NCBI RefSeq assembly: GCF_900217235.1
Contig: NZ_LT907975.1
Coordinates: forward strand, 3,385,001 to 3,449,000
Length of the DNA stretch: 64,000 nt
Source of the DNA: Pseudodesulfovibrio profundus
GTDB lineage: Bacteria; Desulfobacterota; Desulfovibrionia; Desulfovibrionales; Desulfovibrionaceae
Direction: 5' to 3'
Below are positions 54,629-63,966 of this stretch, piece after piece (the first letter of the stretch is position 1; the number at the start of each line of letters is the position of its first letter). The translations under genes and the position numbers were made by a program. The notes beneath the pieces were generated by a model. That model ran no database searches. It was not told the DNA's origin and saw only the letters and a list, made by a program, of their open reading frames with translations.

Positions 54629-55057
54629 GTGTCTGCCAGAATTCTACTCGTTGATGATGAACAGGGATTTACCGAAACCATGGCCAAGCGGTTGAGCAAG
54701 CGGGGGTACGACGTGACAACCGCTCTGGACGGCCAGTCCGGTATCGACATCCTGTCGGAAAAGACCATTGATGTGGTTGTTCTGGATGTGAAAATGCCGG
54801 TCATGGATGGCATGGAAACACTCAAGGCCATGAAAAGCGCTCACCCACTGGTCGAGGTGATCATGCTGACCGGACATGCCACGGTGGAAACCGCCATCGA
54901 GGGGATGAAATCGGGCGCATTCGATTACATGATGAAACCGTGCGACATGAATGAGCTGATCAGCAAGATCACCGAAGCCCATGATAAAAAGCAGGGACAG
55001 GAAAACAAGATTCTTGAGGCGAGGGCGCGTCATATCGCTCTTCGTCGGGGAGACTAG
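54629..55057 (+). CDS. Single-domain response regulator 1
   Basis: A 142-residue receiver protein: acidic pair in LLVDDEQGF, phosphoacceptor Asp in VVLDVKMPVMDG (about 54), Thr in IMLTGHATVE and Lys in MMKPCD. A helical, basic C-terminal tail (about 118-142) has no recognised output domain. The GTG start 54629 has GGAGGTG upstream; ATG 54605 is an alternative with a poorer site. It lies 36 bp after the kinase gene. Confidence 0.9.
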   Translation: MSARILLVDDEQGFTETMAKRLSKRGYDVTTALDGQSGIDILSEKTIDVVVLDVKMPVMDGMETLKAMKSAHPLVEVIMLTGHATVETAIEGMKSGAFDYMMKPCDMNELISKITEAHDKKQGQENKILEARARHIALRRGD

Positions 55058-55063
55058 AAGCTC

Positions 55064-55432
55064 ATGAGCGAAGAAAGTACACGCGTCCTTCTGGTGGACG
55101 ACGAGGTAGGTTTTGTCGAAGTACTTCATAAACGCCTGAACAAACGCGGTTTTGCCGTTACGCCGGCGACGAGTGGAACCGAGGGGATTCAGGTGTTGCG
55201 AAAAAACGATTTCGATGTGGCTATTCTCGATCTGAAACTGGAAGACATGGACGGCATTGAGGTGCTCGAAATTTTTAAGAAAATGGTTCCGGAGATGCCG
55301 GTTATCATGCTGACCGGTCATGGAAGCGAGCAGGCTGCCCGGGATGGAATGGAACATGGCGCGTTCGATTATCTGCTCAAACCGTGCGCTCTGGAAGAGC
55401 TGATCGAAAAAATCGATCAGGCTGTGCAATAA
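55064..55432 (+). CDS. Single-domain response regulator 2
   Basis: A 122-residue stand-alone receiver: LLVDDEVGF, phosphoacceptor Asp in AILDLKLEDMDG, Thr in IMLTGHGSE and Lys in LLKPCA. It has no output domain, so it acts by protein binding or phosphotransfer. It begins 6 bp after regulator 1, and the three receivers share the pattern HKRLNKRGF/AKRLSKRGY, which points to gene duplication. Confidence 0.9.
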   Translation: MSEESTRVLLVDDEVGFVEVLHKRLNKRGFAVTPATSGTEGIQVLRKNDFDVAILDLKLEDMDGIEVLEIFKKMVPEMPVIMLTGHGSEQAARDGMEHGAFDYLLKPCALEELIEKIDQAVQ

Positions 55433-55444
55433 CGGGAGAATGGT

Positions 55445-55846
55445 ATGGAAGGAATCAAAGTACTTCTGGTGGATGACGAGATTCCGTTCATCACCACACT
55501 GGGAAAACGATTGGCCAAACGTGGATTTGATGTGACTGAGGCCCATGATGGAGAGGAAGCATTGGCCGCCATGGAACAGCGCGAGGTCGAAGTGGTCATC
55601 CTTGATGTCAAGATGCCCGGCATGGACGGGCTGACCGCGCTGTACAAGATCAAGCAGCAGTGGCCCATGGCCGAAGTCATCATGCTCACGGGACATGCGT
55701 CTATGGAAGCGGCTATTCGCGGTATGGAGCTGGGTGCGTTCGATTATCTGATGAAGCCCGTTGAGTTCGTCGATGTTCTTTATAAAATTGAAGATGCTGC
55801 AGCGCGGTATCGTCTGCATTTGGCAAAAATAGAGCAGGCGGGTTGA
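55445..55846 (+). CDS. Single-domain response regulator 3
   Basis: A 133-residue stand-alone receiver: LLVDDEIPF, phosphoacceptor Asp in VILDVKMPGMDG, Thr in IMLTGHASME and Lys in LMKPVE. A short helical tail follows. It starts 12 bp after regulator 2 and ends 31 bp before the PEP-synthase-like gene, in the same transcript. Confidence 0.9.
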   Translation: MEGIKVLLVDDEIPFITTLGKRLAKRGFDVTEAHDGEEALAAMEQREVEVVILDVKMPGMDGLTALYKIKQQWPMAEVIMLTGHASMEAAIRGMELGAFDYLMKPVEFVDVLYKIEDAAARYRLHLAKIEQAG

Positions 55847-55877
55847 TCTTCTTGTTATCCGTACTACGGAAGGAATC

Positions 55878-58484
55878 ATGTTCGATACGATAAAGCAGGC
55901 AGTGCGAAAGGGATTTGGTGGATTATTCGGTTCCTCCAAACCCACTCCGGAAGAATTGGCCGAGGTCCGCAAGATGTATGCGGCTCGGTACGATCATTTT
56001 CGTTCGTTGATCCAGGCCAACACCAGAGCCCATGAACTGATGGGGGAGCTGGAAGAGGCGCTCAGGGGGTATACGCCCTACGGCATGCACTATGTGCGTT
56101 CATTGTGCACCCGGATATCGACATCCATTTTTCAGATGATCCGCCATCTTTCCGAGTTGAACCCCGGCACCTATGATCGCCTGTTTGATCGATTCGAGGA
56201 TATTCAGGACAAAATCATGCCGTATGTCGAGCCGGAAGATCCGCCAGCGAAGCCACGGGCGCTGGTGCTCGACCTGCATGAAATCGGGCGTGACCATGTG
56301 GATTTGTGCGGCCCGAAGATGTCCATGCTCGGAGAAGCCAAGAACGCATTGGGGCTGGATGTTCCCGAAGGGTTCGTCATCACCACGGATGCCTTCTGGA
56401 AGTTCATGAAATCCGGCAGCAAGGAGCTGGAGATCGATCGGCTCATTCAGTCTGCCGACCCCGAAGATCGGGAAGTCATGTTCCAGACCTCATCACGGAT
56501 CATGCAGATGATCATATCCACGCAGCTGCCTGATGCGTTGGCCGACGCCATTCTTGATGCATATGATGCCATGGCTGAGCGCAGCGGCACTCAATTCAAG
56601 CTGGCTATCCGCTCCAGTGCGCTGGGCGAAGACGCGGAAGGCTCTTCCTTTGCCGGTCAGTATCGGTCGATTCTGAATGTCGATCGAGGCTCACTCCTCG
56701 ACGCCTACAAGGAAGTGGTCGCCTCCAAATATTCCATGCAGGCCATGGCCTATCGAGTGTCCAAGGGAATCCGTGACGAAGATGTCGCCATGAGTGTGGG
56801 GTGCATGAGCATGGTTTCGGCCCTGGCAGGTGGAGTCGCCTATTCCCGCAGTCCTGTGAATATCAGAAACGAAAATGTCTCCATCCAGTCCGTGTGGGGG
56901 TTGCCCAAGGCGGTGGTCGATGGTTCGGCAGATACCGACGAACTGGTGGTGAACCGTGCCGATCCCATGAAGGTGGTCGAGCGTAATATTGCCAGCAAGA
57001 CCGAACAGTATGTCTGTCATGAAGGTGAAGGCATCTGCCGTTCGGATTTGTTGGAGGATCAGCATGATGAATCATCGCTGACGGATGAGCAGGCCATTGC
57101 CGTGGCTCGTATGGCTGTGGAGATAGAAGAATATTTCGGAACCCCCCAGGATATCGAGTGGGCAATCACCGAGGACGGCGGACTGCACCTGTTGCAGTGC
57201 CGACCGCTTATGCTGCTGGAAAATGAAGAATCATCGGTTCCGAATACCGATCTGCCGGAGCCGTTGTTGTCCGGTGGGCGTGTTGCCAGCCCCGGCGTTG
57301 GTGTCGGACCGGTTCACTGCATCAGAAAAGATGCGGATACGCTCTCCTTTCCTGACGGCGGTGTCATGGTGCTTCGACAGGCACTGCCCAGTCGTGCGGC
57401 CTTGCTCGACAGGTGTAGTGCGGTCATCGCCGAGCAGGGTGGCATCGCCGGTCACCTTGCCAACGTGGCGCGTGAGTTCGGTGTCCCGGCACTGTTCGGC
57501 GTTAAAGGCGCTTTGGACGCGGTGAAAAACGGACAGATTCTGACCGTGGATGCTGACGGCCATGGAGTCTACGACGGCGCGGTCGAAGCGTTGCTCAAGG
57601 AGAAGCCCAAACAGCGGGTCATGAGCGGCAGTCCGGTACTGAAGAGCTTGCGCAAGGCAGCCCGTCATATCGTGCGGCTCAACCTCACCAACCCCGAGAG
57701 CCCGGATTTCCGGCCATCAAAATGCATGACCTTTCATGATATTATGCGTTTTTGTCATGAGATGGCCGTTCGCGAAATGTTTGAATTCGGCACCAACGAG
57801 GCGTTTGTTCAGGCCGCCTCCAAGCAGCTTATTTGTGACGTTCCCAAGCAGTTCTGGGTGCTGAATCTGGGTAATGGCATCCTGCCGGAAGGCGAGGATC
57901 GCGAAGACCGGTGCGTGCTGTTCGAGCATGTGGACTCCTTCCCCATGCGCGCTCTGTGGGCCGGAATGCAGGCCGTGCCGTGGGATGGGCCGCCGCCGGT
58001 TCATGGCAAGGGCTTGATGTCGGTCATGTTCGAGGCCACGGCCAATCCCAATTTGGTGACAGCCGGACGGTCCCAGTACACCCAGAAAAACTATTTCATG
58101 ATTTCAAAGAACTACTGCTGTCTGCAATCACGCTTTGGCTTCCACTTCTGTGGTGTCGAGTCGCTTGTCAGTGATCGTGTCAGTGAAAACTATGCCAGCT
58201 TCCAGTTCAAGGGCGGCGCTGCCAGTGAAAGCCGTCGCATCAGCCGAGCCAAATTTGTCGGCGATATACTTGAAGAATTCGATTTCCGGGTGAAGGTTCG
58301 AGCCGACGCAGTGACGGCGCGTGTGGAAGGCTTGGACAAAGAGACCATGGGACACCGATTGAAGATTCTGGGCTACCTGATCACCCATACCCGGCAGTTG
58401 GATATGATCATGTCCAATCCGGGTGAAGTGGAAAAGCGCAGGCAGCGTTTCTTTGAGGATTTCGCAAAATTCGACGAGGAATAG
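55878..58484 (+). CDS. PEP-synthase-like ATP-grasp/phosphohistidine protein with novel C-terminus
   Basis: An 868-residue cytoplasmic protein. Residues 1-130 are helical and unassigned. Residues about 135-445 are the pyruvate-phosphate-dikinase ATP-grasp domain (AIRSSALGEDAEGSSFAGQY at 243-262; GTPQDIEWAI...LLQCRP at 421-443). Residues about 460-570 are the swivelling phosphohistidine domain with His526 in EQGGIAGHLANVAREFGVPA. The C-terminal 270 residues do not show the PEP/pyruvate TIM-barrel motifs and are of no family I recognise. It therefore probably moves a phosphate from ATP to His526 and on to an unknown acceptor. It sits between three receivers and a sigma54 activator. Confidence 0.83.
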   Translation: MFDTIKQAVRKGFGGLFGSSKPTPEELAEVRKMYAARYDHFRSLIQANTRAHELMGELEEALRGYTPYGMHYVRSLCTRISTSIFQMIRHLSELNPGTYDRLFDRFEDIQDKIMPYVEPEDPPAKPRALVLDLHEIGRDHVDLCGPKMSMLGEAKNALGLDVPEGFVITTDAFWKFMKSGSKELEIDRLIQSADPEDREVMFQTSSRIMQMIISTQLPDALADAILDAYDAMAERSGTQFKLAIRSSALGEDAEGSSFAGQYRSILNVDRGSLLDAYKEVVASKYSMQAMAYRVSKGIRDEDVAMSVGCMSMVSALAGGVAYSRSPVNIRNENVSIQSVWGLPKAVVDGSADTDELVVNRADPMKVVERNIASKTEQYVCHEGEGICRSDLLEDQHDESSLTDEQAIAVARMAVEIEEYFGTPQDIEWAITEDGGLHLLQCRPLMLLENEESSVPNTDLPEPLLSGGRVASPGVGVGPVHCIRKDADTLSFPDGGVMVLRQALPSRAALLDRCSAVIAEQGGIAGHLANVAREFGVPALFGVKGALDAVKNGQILTVDADGHGVYDGAVEALLKEKPKQRVMSGSPVLKSLRKAARHIVRLNLTNPESPDFRPSKCMTFHDIMRFCHEMAVREMFEFGTNEAFVQAASKQLICDVPKQFWVLNLGNGILPEGEDREDRCVLFEHVDSFPMRALWAGMQAVPWDGPPPVHGKGLMSVMFEATANPNLVTAGRSQYTQKNYFMISKNYCCLQSRFGFHFCGVESLVSDRVSENYASFQFKGGAASESRRISRAKFVGDILEEFDFRVKVRADAVTARVEGLDKETMGHRLKILGYLITHTRQLDMIMSNPGEVEKRRQRFFEDFAKFDEE

Positions 58485-58632
58485 TTTAGCGGATTTTCAC
58501 ATATGTAGATTGTGAATGGGGCAAATAACAAAATTGTGATTGCCCCGTTTTCTAGAGTGTTTCGTAGGTTACCAATATAATACAACTTTTCCCTGTAGTG
58601 ATTCTGGCATCGCCTTTGCTTGTATGTGAGGC

Positions 58633-60216
58633 ATGTCTTCTACAGTGCATGGATTGAAACTCTCCGCCCTCCTGACCATCTGTCAGGCCATTGATCAGGC
58701 TCTGGATCTGGAATCCGCCCTGGACGGTGTCCTGCGCATCCTTTCCGAACAGCTATCCATGCAACGCGCCACTGTGACGTTGTATGACTCCAAAACCGGC
58801 CACCTCTCCATCAACGCATCCTATGGGTTGACCAGTGAGGAGAAACAGCGTGGCGTGTATCGGTTGGATGAGGGCGTTACCGGGCGTATTTTCCAGACCG
58901 GTGAGCCGTTTTATGTGCCAGATATTGATAAGGAGCCATTGTTTCTTGATAAGACCGGCTCCAGACGATTGAAGCGGGGCATGATCTCCTTTGTGGGTGT
59001 GCCGATTGTTTTGCATGGCGATCCCATCGGAGTCCTCAATGTGGACCGGTTGTTCGCTGACGATGTGGCCCTTGAAGAGGATGTGGACTTCCTCAAGGTT
59101 GTTGCGACACTTATCGGTCAGTTTATCTCGCTCAATGAGAAGGTGCTGAAACGGGAGGCCGTGCTCAAGCGGGAAAACACCTCCCTTAAATATCAGATTT
59201 CCAAGAATTCCAAGGGCCCGTATATCGTCGGCCAGTCGCAGCCCATGGTCGAGGTCCAGCGGCAGATGGAGAAGGTATCTCCCACTCGCGCCACCGTTCT
59301 TCTGCTGGGCGAATCCGGTGTGGGAAAAACGCTCATCGCACGCATCATACATGAACTTTCCGAGCGAAAAGGGCACCCGTTCATTAAAGTGAACTGCGCG
59401 TCCATCCCCGGCAATCTGCTCGAATCCGAACTGTTCGGTCATGAAAAGGGTGCGTTCACCGGAGCCAGTGGTTCGCGCCCCGGTCGTTTCGAGGAAGCAG
59501 ACAGCGGAACGATCTTTTTGGACGAGATTGGCGAACTCCCCTTGGGGTTGCAGGCCAAGCTGTTGCGTGTGCTGCAGGAAAAGGAACTGGAACGCCTCGG
59601 CTCCAACCGTACCCGTGCAGTTGATGTGCGAATCCTTGCCGCAACGAACCGTGACCTCGGTGATCTGGTAGAGCGCAACAAGTTCCGGCTCGACCTCTAT
59701 TATCGACTCAATGTCTTCCCCATACGTATCCCCCCTCTGCGGGAGCGAAAGGAAGATATCACATCGCTGCTCAATCATTTTATCAATCAGATGGCCGAGA
59801 ACTACGGGCGTCAGATGATCTTTACTTCCACTGCGCTCGATGCCCTCATCCGGTACGACTGGCCGGGTAATGTTCGCGAGATGCAGAATCTGATCGAACG
59901 GCTGGTCATTATGTCCGATACCGAGCGCATCAGCCTGGAGTTCCTCAAATCCTACCTCGCACCGGGGCAGACTGCCGCTGTGCAGGAAGTTGTGGGGTTT
60001 TCCGAGGAAGCACCGCGCCATTCCACGCTCCGTGAGTTTGAGCGTAATGAGGTGCTGGCCGCTCTGGAGCGCAGCGGCTGGATTCAGTACAAGGCTGCTG
60101 AGGCACTCGGGTTGTCAGCCAGACAGATGGGGTATCGCGTGAAGAAATATGGACTTGAATCGATGATAGCGGAAGGGCGGGCCAACCTGCGACGCAGGAA
60201 AGAAAAAATTTCATGA
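58633..60216 (+). CDS. GAF-AAA+-Fis sigma54-dependent activator (NifA-like)
   Basis: A 527-residue enhancer-binding protein. The GAF domain (about 20-165) would bind a small molecule or a partner. The AAA+ domain has Walker A GESGVGKT (226-233), the sigma54 loop GAFTGA (273-278) and Walker B in [12 protein letters not shown]. The C-terminal Fis-type helix-turn-helix (about 478-510, [36 protein letters not shown]) binds upstream enhancers. There is no receiver domain. It follows the PEP-synthase-like gene by 148 bp and precedes ald, its likely target. Confidence 0.94.
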   Translation: MSSTVHGLKLSALLTICQAIDQALDLESALDGVLRILSEQLSMQRATVTLYDSKTGHLSINASYGLTSEEKQRGVYRLDEGVTGRIFQTGEPFYVPDIDKEPLFLDKTGSRRLKRGMISFVGVPIVLHGDPIGVLNVDRLFADDVALEEDVDFLKVVATLIGQFISLNEKVLKREAVLKRENTSLKYQISKNSKGPYIVGQSQPMVEVQRQMEKVSPTRATVLLLGESGVGKTLIARIIHELSERKGHPFIKVNCASIPGNLLESELFGHEKGAFTGASGSRPGRFEEADSGTIFLDEIGELPLGLQAKLLRVLQEKELERLGSNRTRAVDVRILAATNRDLGDLVERNKFRLDLYYRLNVFPIRIPPLRERKEDITSLLNHFINQMAENYGRQMIFTSTALDALIRYDWPGNVREMQNLIERLVIMSDTERISLEFLKSYLAPGQTAAVQEVVGFSEEAPRHSTLREFERNEVLAALERSGWIQYKAAEALGLSARQMGYRVKKYGLESMIAEGRANLRRRKEKIS

Positions 60217-60251
60217 TCAGTCATGACCTAGTACCTCCCATCCCCTAACCG

Positions 60252-60289
60252 GACAGGCCCCGTCATAATATGACGGGGCCTGTCTTGTT
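60252..60289 (+). terminator. Terminator after the sigma54 activator
   Basis: Perfect 14-bp stem GACAGGCCCCGTCA (60252-60265) with its complement (60271-60284), TAATA loop, then TTGTTT. It separates the regulatory block from ald. Confidence 0.9.
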
Positions 60290-60509
60290 TATTGGGCAAG
60301 TGTTTTAGTCAGGTATTGTACGCTGTTGGTGTAAAAAACAGCGTGGTGACAATTACATCATAAAGCCATTTTTATTGTTTTTTCCCGTAGTTGTATTGTT
60401 TGCCGTGAAATTTTTTGATAGTGATTTGGCCGCTGTAATTACGCAGGCGCTTCATCCACAGATGTTCATGGGGCGCTGTTCCGTGTTCATGAGAGAAAGA
60501 GGAGTTCCC

Positions 60510-61637
60510 TTGCGCATAGGTGTGCTGAAAGAGGTGAAAGCGGGAGAAAACCGCGTTGCCCTGACCCCTGGCGGTGTCAAAACCCTGGCCGGCGACGGCC
60601 ATGAATTGTTTGTGGAAGCAGGTGCCGGTGCGCGTTGCGATGCGCCCGATGCAGAATACCAGGCAGCTGGTGCGATCATCGTACCCGATGCCATGGCGGT
60701 TTCGGAAAACAGCGATCTGCTGACCAAGGTGAAGGAACCGCAGCCCGAAGAATTTGACATTTTTCGTGAAGGGCAGATCCTTTACAGCTATGTGCACAGT
60801 GAAACGCGACTGCCGCTGATTCGCACGCTGCTTGATAAAAAGATTACGGCCATTGCGCTGGAAAACGTCCGGACCGATGATGGCCGTTTTCCGCTGTTGG
60901 AGCCCATGTCCATTATTGCAGGCCAGTATGGTGTCATGATCGGCGGCGAATATCTTCAGTGTCGTCACGGTGGGCGTGGCATCAGTCTTGTCCGCTTTCC
61001 CGGTCTGCCTCCGGCAAAGGTCGTGGTCCTTGGTGCCGGTCCTGCTGGTGAGTCCGCAGCCCGTACCGCTGCCGGTCTCGGGGCGCAGGTTACACTGACA
61101 GAACTTTCATTCGACAAAATCCGCGAACTCACCCCTGTTCTTCCGGCCAATATCAAGCTGGTCAACGCGTCCGAGCCTTCTGTTCACGACGAAATCCTTG
61201 AGGCGGACATGGTAGTGCATACCACCACCATCCCGCCCGACAGCAGCTATCATATCATTCCCCGGACCATGCTCCCGCAGATGAAGCGTGGCTCCGTAAT
61301 TGTAGATGTCACTGCCAACCTTCGTGGCGGCGTCGAGAGTATCGACCGGTATACCACCCACGCCGATCCGGTATGGGAAGTGGACGGTGTCATTCATTAT
61401 GCCGTGACGAATATCCCCAGCGCCGTGGCCGCGACTGCCTCCCGCGCTTACGAAGCCGCCCATCTGGGCTGGTTGCGGCAGGTGGCAGCGAAAGGGGCGA
61501 AGACTGCCCTTGCCGAGAATCCTCCATTGTTGCGTGGCCTGACTGCCGCTGAGGGTATTCTCAGTTGGCATGAAGCAGGCACCATGCAGCAGCTCGACTG
61601 GATGGAGCCTCACAAAGCTTTGGAACAAATGGTGTAA
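60510..61637 (+). CDS. ald: Alanine dehydrogenase
   Basis: A 375-residue NAD-dependent enzyme converting L-alanine to pyruvate and ammonia. The N-terminus RIGVLKEVKAGENRVALTPGGVKTL matches the family start, so TTG 60510 with AGAGGAG upstream is chosen over the earlier ATG 60489. Catalytic Lys is in LTKVKEP and His in SYVHSE (about 95). The Rossmann motif is VVVLGAGPAGESAARTAAGLGAQV (about 171-194). It is 44 bp before the amino acid binding-protein gene, so uptake and oxidation are linked. Confidence 0.95.
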   Translation: MRIGVLKEVKAGENRVALTPGGVKTLAGDGHELFVEAGAGARCDAPDAEYQAAGAIIVPDAMAVSENSDLLTKVKEPQPEEFDIFREGQILYSYVHSETRLPLIRTLLDKKITAIALENVRTDDGRFPLLEPMSIIAGQYGVMIGGEYLQCRHGGRGISLVRFPGLPPAKVVVLGAGPAGESAARTAAGLGAQVTLTELSFDKIRELTPVLPANIKLVNASEPSVHDEILEADMVVHTTTIPPDSSYHIIPRTMLPQMKRGSVIVDVTANLRGGVESIDRYTTHADPVWEVDGVIHYAVTNIPSAVAATASRAYEAAHLGWLRQVAAKGAKTALAENPPLLRGLTAAEGILSWHEAGTMQQLDWMEPHKALEQMV

Positions 61638-61681
61638 TGCCAGATTGTTATATACACAGTTTTAACTCTAGGAGAGAGATG

Positions 61682-62473
61682 ATGAAACGTATTGTTAGTC
61701 TTGCCCTTATGCTCTGTATGGTTCTGGGTGCCGTCCAGACCGCTTCTGCCGATGCATTGGATGAAATCATCAAACGTGGTGAGCTGCGTGTCGCAGTTCA
61801 GACCCAGGGCCCTCCGTTCAGCTTTGTTGACAAGAACGGTGAGCGCACCGGTAGCTCCGTTGAATTCTGTAAGATGATGGCCGAAGAAATGGGCGTTAAG
61901 ATCAAGTTCCTCGATTACGACTGGGACGGCCTGATCCCCGCACTGCTTTCCGGTAAAGCCGACATGCTCGCTGGCGACATGACCGCAAACCTGAAGCGTG
62001 CCCTGCGTGTTTCTTTCACTGATGCTTTCTACTACACCGGCTCCGTTGCCGTGACCAAGTCCGGTTCCGAGCTGACCTCCTGGGAACAGCTGAACAACCC
62101 TGACGTGAAAATCGCCGTTCTGATCGGTGGTACCGGTGAAGCCGACGCCAAGCGTCTCTTCCCCAACGCCGAAATCAAGTCCTACAAGGGCGGCGGTCCT
62201 ATCCTGCTGAACGCCATCATGGCCGGTCATGCTGATGTTGCCGTCAATGACAAGTCCGCTATCGTCGGTGGTATGACTTCTTTCCCCGAAGGCTCCATGA
62301 CCATCATTCCCGGTGTCATGTCCGAGCAGCCTCTGGCATTTGCCGTTCGTCCCCAGGATGAGCACCTGCGCCAGTGGATCAATCTGTTCTTCAAGTGGGT
62401 TAAGGCCGATGGCCGCTACGATGCCAATATCGACTACTGGGTCGATTCCCTGGATTGGAAGAAAGACCACTAG
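61682..62473 (+). CDS. Amino acid ABC transporter substrate-binding protein
   Basis: A 263-residue periplasmic binding protein of the polar amino acid class (family 3). A signal peptide (about 1-24, ending TASA) is followed by LDEIIKRGELRVAVQTQGPPFSFVDKNG and GSSVEFCKMMAEEMGVKIKFLDYDWDGLIPALLSGKADMLAGDMT. These carry the usual ligand residues, and AVLIGGTGE and ADVAVND lie in the second lobe. GGAGAG precedes ATG 61682. A terminator after the gene would make this protein more abundant than the permeases. Confidence 0.92.
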   Translation: MKRIVSLALMLCMVLGAVQTASADALDEIIKRGELRVAVQTQGPPFSFVDKNGERTGSSVEFCKMMAEEMGVKIKFLDYDWDGLIPALLSGKADMLAGDMTANLKRALRVSFTDAFYYTGSVAVTKSGSELTSWEQLNNPDVKIAVLIGGTGEADAKRLFPNAEIKSYKGGGPILLNAIMAGHADVAVNDKSAIVGGMTSFPEGSMTIIPGVMSEQPLAFAVRPQDEHLRQWINLFFKWVKADGRYDANIDYWVDSLDWKKDH

Positions 62474-62493
62474 AACACCATTGGTTGAATCAG

Positions 62494-62522
62494 CCGCGCT
62501 CCGCTTGACGGGGCGCGGTTTT
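62494..62522 (+). terminator. Attenuating terminator inside the ABC operon
   Basis: Ten-bp stem CCGCGCTCCG/CGGGGCGCGG (62494-62503 with 62509-62518; one G-T pair) followed by TTTT, between the binding-protein gene and the first permease gene. Confidence 0.8.
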
Positions 62523-62544
62523 CACATTTTAAAATAAGTTTATC

Positions 62545-63210
62545 ATGCTAGAATATTTCAATTTTCGTATTATATGGGAGTACATGCCGCTCTTTCTGGA
62601 CGGCTTGGTGCAGACCTCGTGGATTTCGTTGGTCGGCATTATCGGCTCCCTGATCATTGGCATGATCGCGTGTGCCTGCCGTATCTCAGGCATCAAGGCT
62701 TTGGTCGCCATTTCAGTGGTCTACATCGAAGTCATTCGCTCCACGCCGCTGCTCGTGCAACTCTACTTTCTCTACTTCGGCCTGCCGTCCCTCGGATTCC
62801 AGGTCAATGAACTCAATACCGGACTGGTCGCATTGTCGTGCAACTCCGGGGCGTACGTGGCGGAAATCCTCCGGTCGGGCATCAAAGGTATTCCCGTTGG
62901 TCAGGTGGAAGCAGCCATGGGCCAGGGGTTCAATATCGTGCAGCGGTTCGGATACATCATCCTGCCCCAGGCGTTGGCCAATACCATGCCTTCCATGCTG
63001 GGACAGGCCATCGTGCTGGTCAAGGACTCTGCCGTGCTGTCGCTGATCTCCGTCATGGAGCTGACCCGTGCGGGCCAGTTGCTCAACTCCGAGCGTTTCA
63101 TGCCCACCGAAGCCTTTTTCACCGTGGCCGCCTTCTATCTCTTCCTGTACTACCTGCTTAAAGGCGCCACCAAGTTATTCCAACGACGTCTGACCTTCAG
63201 GAGCGCGTAA
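62545..63210 (+). CDS. Amino acid ABC transporter permease 1 (HisM/GlnP family)
   Basis: A 221-residue inner-membrane permease with five predicted helices. The family start FLDGLVQTSWISLVGIIGSLIIG and the charged VIRSTPLLVQLYFLYFGLP are present. The EAA loop is IPVGQVEAAMGQGFNIVQRFGYIILPQALANTMPS. It ends 2 bp before permease 2, so the pair probably forms a heterodimer. Confidence 0.93.
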   Translation: MLEYFNFRIIWEYMPLFLDGLVQTSWISLVGIIGSLIIGMIACACRISGIKALVAISVVYIEVIRSTPLLVQLYFLYFGLPSLGFQVNELNTGLVALSCNSGAYVAEILRSGIKGIPVGQVEAAMGQGFNIVQRFGYIILPQALANTMPSMLGQAIVLVKDSAVLSLISVMELTRAGQLLNSERFMPTEAFFTVAAFYLFLYYLLKGATKLFQRRLTFRSA

Positions 63211-63212
63211 TC

Positions 63213-63881
63213 ATGTGGGGATTCTATTTCGACCAACTCATGGCTAGCCTGCCCCTGTTCTACAAGGGGCTGGGGATGACAGTCGCTGTTTCCGCCCTCA
63301 GTCTGGTGGGTGGAACGATCATTGGTGTCATGGCGGGTATCTTCCGCGCCAACTCGGGGTCATTCATGTCCCGCCTGCTGTCGATTTATGTCGACTTCAT
63401 GCGCGGAACACCGTTCCTGGTCCAGGTCTTCATCATTTTCTTCATCCTTCCGGAAGTCGGTTTGCATCTGGAAGCGTTTGAAGCGGCCGTATTCAGCCTC
63501 ACGCTCTATTCGGGCGCGTATATCTGCGAGATCGTGTCCGCAGCCATCCAGGCGGTGCCGCCCGGACAGGCCGAGGCATGCCGTTCGTTGGGCCATACCT
63601 GGCGACAGACCATGTGGCTTGTCATTCTGCCTCAGGCGCTGCGAATGGCTTTGCCGTCCCTTGTCGGGCAGTATGTGCTGCTGATCAAGGACTCTTCCAT
63701 CGTATCCGTTATCGGTGTCACCGACATCACCCGCGCCGGATGGTTGACCGTGCAGCGCATCCCCGAGGGGGTCATGGTCTTTGGACTGGTCGGCTTGATG
63801 TACTTTCTGGTTTGCTTCCCGCTCATCCAGATATCGAACAGGCTTGAGAAGCGCTATTCGACAGGGGAGTTGAAGCTCTAA
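63213..63881 (+). CDS. Amino acid ABC transporter permease 2 (HisM/GlnP family)
   Basis: A 222-residue permease like its neighbour: LPLFYKGLGMTVAVSALSLVGGTIIG, FMRGTPFLVQVFIIFFILPE, and the EAA loop VPPGQAEACRSLGHTWRQTMWLVILPQALRMALPS. It is followed by a terminator rather than by the usual ATPase gene, so the energising subunit must be encoded elsewhere or beyond the window. Confidence 0.93.
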   Translation: MWGFYFDQLMASLPLFYKGLGMTVAVSALSLVGGTIIGVMAGIFRANSGSFMSRLLSIYVDFMRGTPFLVQVFIIFFILPEVGLHLEAFEAAVFSLTLYSGAYICEIVSAAIQAVPPGQAEACRSLGHTWRQTMWLVILPQALRMALPSLVGQYVLLIKDSSIVSVIGVTDITRAGWLTVQRIPEGVMVFGLVGLMYFLVCFPLIQISNRLEKRYSTGELKL

Positions 63882-63932
63882 CAAGCCTCACCCCGGTTGG
63901 AAGGGCCGCTTTCAACCAGCATTGAAACAATA

Positions 63933-63966
63933 CGCCTCGGAGTTTGATTGCTCCGAGGCGTTTTTT
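63933..63966 (+). terminator. Terminator after the ABC permease genes
   Basis: Perfect ten-bp stem CGCCTCGGAG/CTCCGAGGCG (63933-63942 with 63951-63960) followed by six T. Confidence 0.9.

Noticed and set aside
54598-54654. An 18-codon frame with a GGAGG upstream, between the kinase gene and receiver 1
   Set aside because: It overlaps the receiver 1 start in another frame. The GGAGG is ten bases away and the peptide has no features.
58605-58620. A -24/-12 sigma54-like sequence TGGCAT-N5-TTGCT before the sigma54 activator gene
   Set aside because: The implied start of transcription (about 58631) would leave no room for the GTGAGG ribosome-binding site before ATG 58633. Without mapping data it is likely a chance match.
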